Positions 32,962-37,652 of a stretch of DNA of 37,652 nucleotides are shown here, piece by piece. This DNA is from an uncultured Clostridia bacterium (lineage in GTDB: Bacteria; Bacillota_A; Clostridia; TANB77; CAG-508): NCBI GenBank assembly GCA_947624715.1, contig CANQLO010000012.1:1-37652 (forward strand), in the 5' to 3' direction. Position 1 is the first letter of the stretch. Each line of letters starts with the position of its first letter. The notes beneath the pieces are model-generated. The model was not told the origin of the DNA, ran no database searches, and was given only the letters and a program-made list of their open reading frames with translations. A program made the translations under genes and the position numbers.

Positions 32962-32990
32962 ATCATAGTAATAAAAGATTATTCTTTCAA
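32962..32990 (-). promoter_or_regulatory. sigma-A promoter of the hydrolase gene
   Basis: Minus-strand TTGAAA (32985-32990) and TATGAT (32962-32967) are 17 bases apart, each five of six. Predicted start is near 32955, about 29 bases before the ATG. Confidence 0.55.
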
Positions 32991-33049
32991 ACTATTTCCT
33001 CCACTATATTATAATTATGCAATTTGTTTTTATTTTGATATAGATTCAT

Positions 33050-33217
33050 GAAATTAATTTTTACAAAATGCATTTATTTTTTTTAATGAATTTACTTTTT
33101 TCAAAATGTATTTTCATTTCAAAGCAAATTTTATTTTTTTCACAAAATGCATTTATTTTTTCAAAAAGAATTTGGATTTAAAAGCAATTTTTATTTTTTT
33201 ACAAAATGCATAAATTA
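33050..33217. repeat. AT-rich intergenic stretch with imperfect repeats
   Basis: The 342 bases between the hydrolase and the first coat-like gene hold no ORF. ACAAAATGCATTTATTTTTT-type segments recur three times (about 33063, 33141, 33201). The last contains CATAAATTA (33209-33217), which fits the sigma-K -10 pattern CATAnnnTA. No convincing -35 AC pair is seen, so this is only a hint of mother-cell expression of the coat genes. Confidence 0.4.
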
Positions 33218-33268
33218 ATTTAGTTCGTAAATACTATTTATATATTGTTTTAGAGAAAGGATCTTATT

Positions 33269-33457
33269 ATGGCTAATATAACTGAAATTGAATTACAAAA
33301 TTTAAAACATTCTATTATTGTTGCAAATACTTGTAATAGCAAACTTACTGCATATGCAAATGCAGTTTCTGACTCACAATTAAAACAATTACTTACGAAA
33401 GCTGCTCAGGATAGCTTAAATGAAAAACAAACTTTAATGGCTTTTTTTAACAGCTAA
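33269..33457 (+). CDS. small spore-coat-like protein (CotF-type), 62 residues
   Basis: The protein (MANITEIELQNLKHSIIVAN...) is a single helical hairpin with LTAYANAVSDSQLKQLLTKAAQDSLNEKQTLMAFF. This pattern is common in small clostridial proteins encoded in front of CotF-like coat genes. GAGAAAGGATC precedes the ATG. It is 69 bases before the second coat-like gene on the same strand. I infer a coat or spore-surface role; the sequence is short, so the family call is moderate. Confidence 0.6.
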   Translation: MANITEIELQNLKHSIIVANTCNSKLTAYANAVSDSQLKQLLTKAAQDSLNEKQTLMAFFNS

Positions 33458-33467
33458 AATTAGCTTT

Positions 33468-33495
33468 AATGCTTATTTCATTGTAAAAAATAAGC
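33468..33495 (+). terminator. hairpin between the two coat-like genes
   Basis: TGCTTATTT and AAATAAGCA form a 9-bp stem. There is no long U-run, so it may instead protect the RNA or attenuate the second gene. Confidence 0.35.
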
Positions 33496-33526
33496 ATATC
33501 TAATTATAATAGAAAGGATATAATTT

Positions 33527-33775
33527 ATGAATGAAAAAACAATGATAAATGATATTTTAGAAGAAACTAAAGCTAAACTTAGTAATTATCAAAATGCAAT
33601 TTCTGAGTGTGAAAATATTGAACTTAGACAAACATTAAAACAGCTAAGAGATAATATTGAAAGTTTTCAATATGAAATTTTTAAAGTTGCATGTGCAAAA
33701 GGATATTATACTCCATCTAGTATTGCTAGTACAAAAGAGCTTCAAAAAGTAAAAAAGGAAATTGAAAATTTATAA
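33527..33775 (+). CDS. CotF-like spore coat protein, 82 residues
   Basis: This short helical protein (MNEKTMINDILEETKAKLSN...) ends with AKGYYTPSSIASTKELQKVKKEIENL. The G-Y-Y-x-P segment after the last helix is characteristic of CotF-family coat proteins, though it is shorter than Bacillus CotF. An AGAAAGGATA site precedes the ATG. Together with the gene before it, it probably forms a two-gene coat unit; convergent with the M23 gene, with element B between them. Confidence 0.65.
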   Translation: MNEKTMINDILEETKAKLSNYQNAISECENIELRQTLKQLRDNIESFQYEIFKVACAKGYYTPSSIASTKELQKVKKEIENL

Positions 33776-33808
33776 TTTTAACAATTATATTGTACAATAA
33801 AAATAAAA

Positions 33809-33906
33809 AAATATAGTTATTTTCAAAAATGCCTTGCCCGCTACCAACCAGAGTCGAACAAAGGGCGAATGGAGCGACAACAAAGCTTGAAAAAATAACT
33901 ATATTT
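33809..33906. repeat. palindromic element B with GC-richer core
   Basis: AAATATAGTTATTTT (33809-33823) and its complement (33892-33906) enclose 68 bases of higher GC content, with ATGCCTTG (33829-33836) and GCTTGAA (33885-33891) in the same places as in element A at 27.4 kb. The rest of the cores differ. It lies between the converging coat-like and M23 genes and may also end both transcripts. Confidence 0.8.
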
Positions 33907-33998
33907 ATTTAATTTATTTTTATTTCTATGGATTGTAATATTTTAGTGATAGTGTATTATATTATAGGAAGCTTCCCATAAAACTTGACAAGCCCATT

Positions 33999-35003
33999 TT
34001 AGTTATACACATATCTTTGTGGATTTATTGCTACTCCATTATATCTAATTTCAAAATGCAAATGGTTTCCTGTTGATATACCAGTAGAACCAACTTTTGC
34101 AATAACTTGTCCTTGTGCTACTTGCTCACCTGTTCTACAGTTTACTTGACTACAATGTCCATATAGTATGATTAATGAAGATGTTGATTGTACAACAACA
34201 ACATTACCATAACCTGTATAACCGTGACCTGAACCATCACCCGAAAATATTACTGTTCCAGCTGCAGCGGCTTTTATAGCTGTACCTTCTGGAGCTGATA
34301 TATCTAATCCTTTATGATTATCTCTCCATCTTAACCCATATCTAGATGTTATTACTCCACTAATTGGTCTTATAAGAGTTACTCCTAAATCAGTAGGAAC
34401 ACTTGCTTCACTATATATTTGTGTACCTATATTTTTATAAACACTAACAGGTTTATAAACTACTTTCTTTTCATATAATTCATTAACACAAGTCTCTACT
34501 TCTTTAAACTCTGCTTTTGCTAATTCATACTTTTCAACTATCCCTAAATCTTTAGCATTTGCACTATCTTTATTTTTTAACTGATTAACTACATCTTCTG
34601 CTTCGCTAAAAGATTTTAAATATACTTTTTCTGTATTTTCATCTGTTACAGCATAGAATTTATAGTATGGTGTTCCTGAAGCTGTTACTTTTTCAAAGAT
34701 TTCATCATCATTTGTTTCAACATTTCTTTTTAACAGACATGCTGTATAAATAGGTAAATCCTTTACCTCAACAAAGGCAACATCATCACCATTTCCTGAT
34801 GAAATATAGCTATTTATTCTCTTTTGTAAACTTATTTTATCTCTAGTATATCCTATTATTTCACCATTTAAACTTACGCTATATGTTTGTTTATATGTTA
34901 ATTCTATAATTCCTACTATAATTATTGCGGCAACTGTTAGTATTACAAGTAATTTTATTAATGTTCTTAGTCCTATTACTACTTTTTTTACTTTATTTAT
35001 GAT
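33999..35003 (-). CDS. M23 family metallopeptidase with apparent ATC start
   Basis: This 334-residue reading frame has one N-terminal membrane span (about 15-35) and an outer linker domain of about 150 residues (YTACLLKRNVETNDDEIF...). A complete LytM/M23 domain follows: RWRDNHKGLDISAP (H-x3-D), a core with GYGNVVVVQ and ILYGHCS, and GNHLHFEIRYNG (H-x-H). Such enzymes cut peptide cross-bridges in the wall. No ATG, GTG or TTG occurs in frame before the M23 core. GGAGG stands six bases before ATC at 35003, which I take as the start. ATC is very rare as a start codon; a mutation from ATG or a base error is the alternative. Own promoter at 35029-35058. Confidence 0.85.
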   Translation of the reverse strand: MINKVKKVVIGLRTLIKLLVILTVAAIIIVGIIELTYKQTYSVSLNGEIIGYTRDKISLQKRINSYISSGNGDDVAFVEVKDLPIYTACLLKRNVETNDDEIFEKVTASGTPYYKFYAVTDENTEKVYLKSFSEAEDVVNQLKNKDSANAKDLGIVEKYELAKAEFKEVETCVNELYEKKVVYKPVSVYKNIGTQIYSEASVPTDLGVTLIRPISGVITSRYGLRWRDNHKGLDISAPEGTAIKAAAAGTVIFSGDGSGHGYTGYGNVVVVQSTSSLIILYGHCSQVNCRTGEQVAQGQVIAKVGSTGISTGNHLHFEIRYNGVAINPQRYVYN

Positions 35004-35028
35004 ACTGTACCTCCATTCCTTGCATATA

Positions 35029-35058
35029 TTTATACCATAAAATAAATAACTTGTCTAG
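35029..35058 (-). promoter_or_regulatory. candidate promoter of the M23 gene
   Basis: Minus-strand TAGACA (35053-35058) and TATAAA (35029-35034) are 18 bases apart. Predicted start lies about 19 bases before the ATC codon, just ahead of GGAGG. Confidence 0.45.
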
Positions 35059-35066
35059 TAAATATT

Positions 35067-37034
35067 TTAACTCTTTATTACTAATTTGTCAAATTTGCTG
35101 TTTATATATTTTTCAAGTTTTGTCATAAATTCATTTGACTTTATTTCATTTTTTGCTACCATATCCAACCCTTTTTCCCAACTTGCTGTTAACTTAGGAT
35201 TTAACATATCTGGCATTGACATATGTACTATATCATATATGTATTCTCCTTTTTGAGTTGGCAATATTATTTGTGTTTTTGTATTAATCTCAATATACTT
35301 AATTTTCTCTAACTTCTTTATTATTTCAGCTCTTGTAGCACTGGTTCCTATACCAGCTCCTTTTATCTGTTCCCTTAATTCTTCATCTTCGATTAGCTTT
35401 CCTGCATTCTCCATTGCCAAAATCATTGACCCAGAATTATATCTAGCAGGAGGCGTTGTTTCAGATTCTTTTGTTTCATAGGCTTTTATACTTAAAACTT
35501 CACCTTTTTTTACATTAAAATCAATAACTTTTTCTTCTTTTAAATCTTTTTTGTCCAAATTACTATCCACATCCTGTTCATTTTTTGTGGATTCTTTTTG
35601 TTTTTTTAAAACTTCCAAATATCCCTTTTTTACACATACTTTTGAGCTTGCATAAAATTTTTCTCCCTCAACATCTATTGTTATGTTTAGTTTATTGTAC
35701 TCTGCTGGTGGGTAAAAAATAGCTAAAAATCTTTTAACTATTAAGTTATATACTTTCTTTTGTAAATCTGGTAATTTATCAAAGTTCTCATATCCTTGTC
35801 CTGTAGGAGTAATTGCATAGTGGTCTGTTATTTTACTATCATTTACATACTTTGTTTTTATAAGATTAGTTGAATATTTTTCATCTTTCATCTGTTTTAT
35901 ATAACTCTGTACTTCTTGGTCTTTATATCCTTTTGCTATACCATTTAGATTGTTTGTAATTACCTTAGCAACAGCTGTTGATAATACTCTTGCATCTGTT
36001 CTTGGATATGTTACAAGCTTTTTTTCGTAAAGATTTTGTATAATTTCTAGAGTTTCATCTGGTTTTATTTTAAATCTTTTTGTACACTCATTTTGTATTT
36101 CTGCTAAATTAAATAGTAAAGGTGCATTTTCTTTTTGCTTTGATTTTTTTACATCTTGGGCTATTATCTTTTTACCAGATAAACTTTTAATAAACTCTTT
36201 TGCGTCATTTTCTTTTTTAAATCCTGTTTCATTGTATAGCTTAGATGATTGCCATACTTTTGAACTTTCTGAAACTTTCCATTCTGCTATTATTCCATCT
36301 GTTTGTTCATCTGATGTTTGATTATTTTTTATAAATTCTCCTGATATTTTGTAAAATGGAACTTTAACAAAATTTCTTATCTCTCTTTCTCTTTCAACTA
36401 CCATTCCAAGGACACAGGTCATTACTCTACCCACTGAAATTGAGGCTTTTTCTTCACCTATAGCTTTTGCTAACCTTCTTCCATATATTATGGATAACAT
36501 TCTTGAAAAATTAATTCCTATTAAGTAATCTTCTTTAGCTCTTAAATAAGCACTATCTGATAAACTATCATATTCTGATAAAGGTTTTGCTTCTTTAATT
36601 CCTCTTTTTATCTCTTCTTCCGTTTGTGAATCTATCCATATTCTCCTTTTATCTTTCCCTTGTACATTTATTTCTTGGTCTACTAATCTATAAATATATT
36701 CTCCTTCACGTCCCGAGTCAGTTGCTACATATATTGAATCTACATCTTCTCTCGTTAGCTGGCTTTTTATTATTTCATATTGCTTTTCTACGCCTTTAAT
36801 TACTTCATACTTCCACTTTTCTGGTATAAATGGTAAAGTGTCTAATCTCCAAAATTTAAGATTTTCGTCATATTTTTCTGGATAACTCATTGTTACTAAA
36901 TGACCGACACACCAAGTAATTATCCAGTCTTTTGACTCGATATAGCCATTTTTTCTTTGTCCATTTTCTCCTATGACCTTTGCAAATTCCATTGCTACTG
37001 AAGGTTTTTCTGTTATTAATAATTTTTTACTCAT
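35067..37034 (-). CDS. topB: DNA topoisomerase III
   Basis: This type IA topoisomerase passes single DNA strands to resolve recombination and replication intermediates. Marks are the N-terminal LLITEKPSVAMEFAKVIG toprim start, VATDSGREGEYIYRL (toprim acidic motif in the Firmicute form), the active-site tyrosine in KLVTYPRTDARVLS, and ARYNSGSMILAMENAGK. At 655 residues it is a little shorter than Bacillus TopB (727) and shows no C-terminal zinc fingers. I chose ATG 37034 because it matches the family N terminus; the upstream TTG (37070) lies within the -35 box. The -10 ends seven bases before this ATG, so the mRNA is probably leaderless. Confidence 0.93.
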   Translation of the reverse strand: MSKKLLITEKPSVAMEFAKVIGENGQRKNGYIESKDWIITWCVGHLVTMSYPEKYDENLKFWRLDTLPFIPEKWKYEVIKGVEKQYEIIKSQLTREDVDSIYVATDSGREGEYIYRLVDQEINVQGKDKRRIWIDSQTEEEIKRGIKEAKPLSEYDSLSDSAYLRAKEDYLIGINFSRMLSIIYGRRLAKAIGEEKASISVGRVMTCVLGMVVEREREIRNFVKVPFYKISGEFIKNNQTSDEQTDGIIAEWKVSESSKVWQSSKLYNETGFKKENDAKEFIKSLSGKKIIAQDVKKSKQKENAPLLFNLAEIQNECTKRFKIKPDETLEIIQNLYEKKLVTYPRTDARVLSTAVAKVITNNLNGIAKGYKDQEVQSYIKQMKDEKYSTNLIKTKYVNDSKITDHYAITPTGQGYENFDKLPDLQKKVYNLIVKRFLAIFYPPAEYNKLNITIDVEGEKFYASSKVCVKKGYLEVLKKQKESTKNEQDVDSNLDKKDLKEEKVIDFNVKKGEVLSIKAYETKESETTPPARYNSGSMILAMENAGKLIEDEELREQIKGAGIGTSATRAEIIKKLEKIKYIEINTKTQIILPTQKGEYIYDIVHMSMPDMLNPKLTASWEKGLDMVAKNEIKSNEFMTKLEKYINSKFDKLVIKS

Positions 37035-37041
37035 ATTCTTA

Positions 37042-37070
37042 CTTATATCATATAATCTCTTTTGTGTCAA
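37042..37070 (-). promoter_or_regulatory. sigma-A promoter of topB, predicting a leaderless mRNA
   Basis: Minus-strand TTGACA (37065-37070) and TATAAG (37042-37047) are 17 bases apart, 11 of 12 consensus bases. The transcription start would fall at or within a base or two of the ATG at 37034. Confidence 0.7.
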
Positions 37071-37092
37071 AATTATTATTTATTATAATTTT

Positions 37093-37250
37093 TTGGAAAA
37101 TATCGAGTTAAATTGCGAAAATACCGAATTAAATATTTTGTGAAAAATATCAAATTTAATATTTTGCTAAAAATATCAAATTTAATATCTTGCGAAAAAT
37201 ATCAAATTTAATATTTTGCTAAAAATACTATATTAAATATTTTGTGAAAT
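37093..37250. repeat. 26-bp AT-rich tandem repeat between 5S rRNA and topB
   Basis: About six copies of a 26-bp unit (GCTAAAAATATCAAATTTAA + TATTTT), each separated by TTGCG/TTGCT/TTGTG joints, fill this interval. Central copies are nearly identical, outer ones degenerate. No ORF. Confidence 0.8.
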
Positions 37251-37299
37251 TTTAAAAATCAAATTTAAAAAATAAAATTTAGATAAAAATAAAAAAATC

Positions 37300-37413
37300 T
37301 GGCAACAACCTATTTTCCAAGCAGGGTAACCTACAAGTATCTTCGGCACTTTGGAGCTTGACTTCCGTGTTCGGGATGGGAACGGGTATTTCCTCCAAGT
37401 TATCGTCACCAGA
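37300..37413 (-). rRNA. 5S ribosomal RNA
   Basis: Reverse-complement sequence includes CCCGTTCCCATCCCGAACAC and the closing helix CTGGTGACG at one end with GTTGCCAG at the other. These are the universal loop and stem parts of bacterial 5S rRNA. It follows 23S in transcription order. Confidence 0.97.
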
Positions 37414-37582
37414 AATGTTTCGTGTGCTTATAACACACTCAAAAATATATAGCTACATTAAGTATCTCTATTCTTTAGAAATCATTTATCTACAATCTTT
37501 AAATATCTTCTATTTACATCATAGATTTGACTCTTTTTTTTTCCATAATGCTTACTCTCTCTTAATCATATTTTATTTATAT
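37414..37582 (-). other. 23S-5S rRNA spacer
   Basis: About 170 AT-rich bases hold no tRNA or ORF that I can support. Confidence 0.6.
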
Positions 37583-37652
37583 GGTTAAGCCCTCGATTTA
37601 TTAGTATTGGTCAGCTTAATGGCTCTCACCACTTACACCCCCAACCTATCTA
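37583..37652 (-). rRNA. 23S ribosomal RNA, 3' end only
   Basis: Reverse-complement sequence contains GCTGACCAATACTAATAAAT followed by CGAGGGCTTAACC, the conserved 3' end of 23S rRNA. The gene runs off the right edge of the window. The rRNA operon is transcribed toward topB. Confidence 0.95.

Noticed and set aside
33209..33217. Sigma-K promoter for the coat-like genes
   Set aside because: CATAAATTA fits the -10, but there is no AC pair at the right -35 distance; kept only as a hint.

Overview
The window is strongly AT-rich DNA from a low-GC, spore-forming Firmicute, most likely a Clostridia lineage. The evidence is a spoVG gene with a textbook sigma-H promoter, a SpoIVB-type S55 protease, two small CotF-like coat proteins, the order queA-tgt-(WG protein)-yajC-TIGR04086-secD-secF, and Firmicute-type promoters and Shine-Dalgarno sites. 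The species cannot be named from sequence alone. Nearly all genes lie on the minus strand; the exceptions are murC, the two coat genes and a tiny toxin-like gene.

Layout, left to right. 0-6.8 kb: tRNA queuosine modification (QueA, Tgt) followed by Sec accessory genes. SecD and SecF look degenerate, and SecF is short and abuts a dispersed repeat. 6.8-7.3 kb: a compact locus built like the Fst/par type I toxin-antitoxin family, with a 28-codon hydrophobic peptide gene, a convergent antisense RNA, a shared bidirectional terminator and a 13-bp direct repeat. 7.3-12.5 kb: IleS, a membrane-anchored protein of unknown function, MntP and UppP. 12.6-14.7 kb: divergent spoVG and murC, the latter ending in tandem 36-bp repeats that form its terminator. 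14.7-16.9 kb: a surface transglutaminase-like protein and the SpoIVB-like protease.

17.0-27.3 kb: an apparent single operon for a Tad/type IV-like secretion or pilus machine. In transcription order it holds a CpaB-like SAF protein, two ParA/TadZ-like proteins with eroded P-loops, a CpaF/TadA-like ATPase, a fused double T2SSF membrane protein (TadB-TadC-like), and six small single-span pilin-like proteins. Four of the six begin with the same M-(E/D)-N-A-S-(K/D)-A signature. No prepilin peptidase, secretin or TadE/F is visible. This is the largest unusual system here.

27.5-32.9 kb: VanZ-like protein, a J-domain-like protein, YraN, DprA and ComM. ComM is broken in its P-loop. The comM-dprA-yraN group has a perfect consensus promoter whose spacer is filled by a 15-bp palindrome, and a long leader made of eight 34-36-bp repeats. 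A frameshifted peptidoglycan hydrolase follows. 33.0-37.65 kb: two coat-like genes, an M23 endopeptidase with no ATG/GTG/TTG start, topB (apparently leaderless), 5S rRNA and the 3' end of 23S rRNA. Two copies of a palindromic element with constant AT-rich arms and divergent GC-richer cores sit at 27.4 and 33.8 kb.
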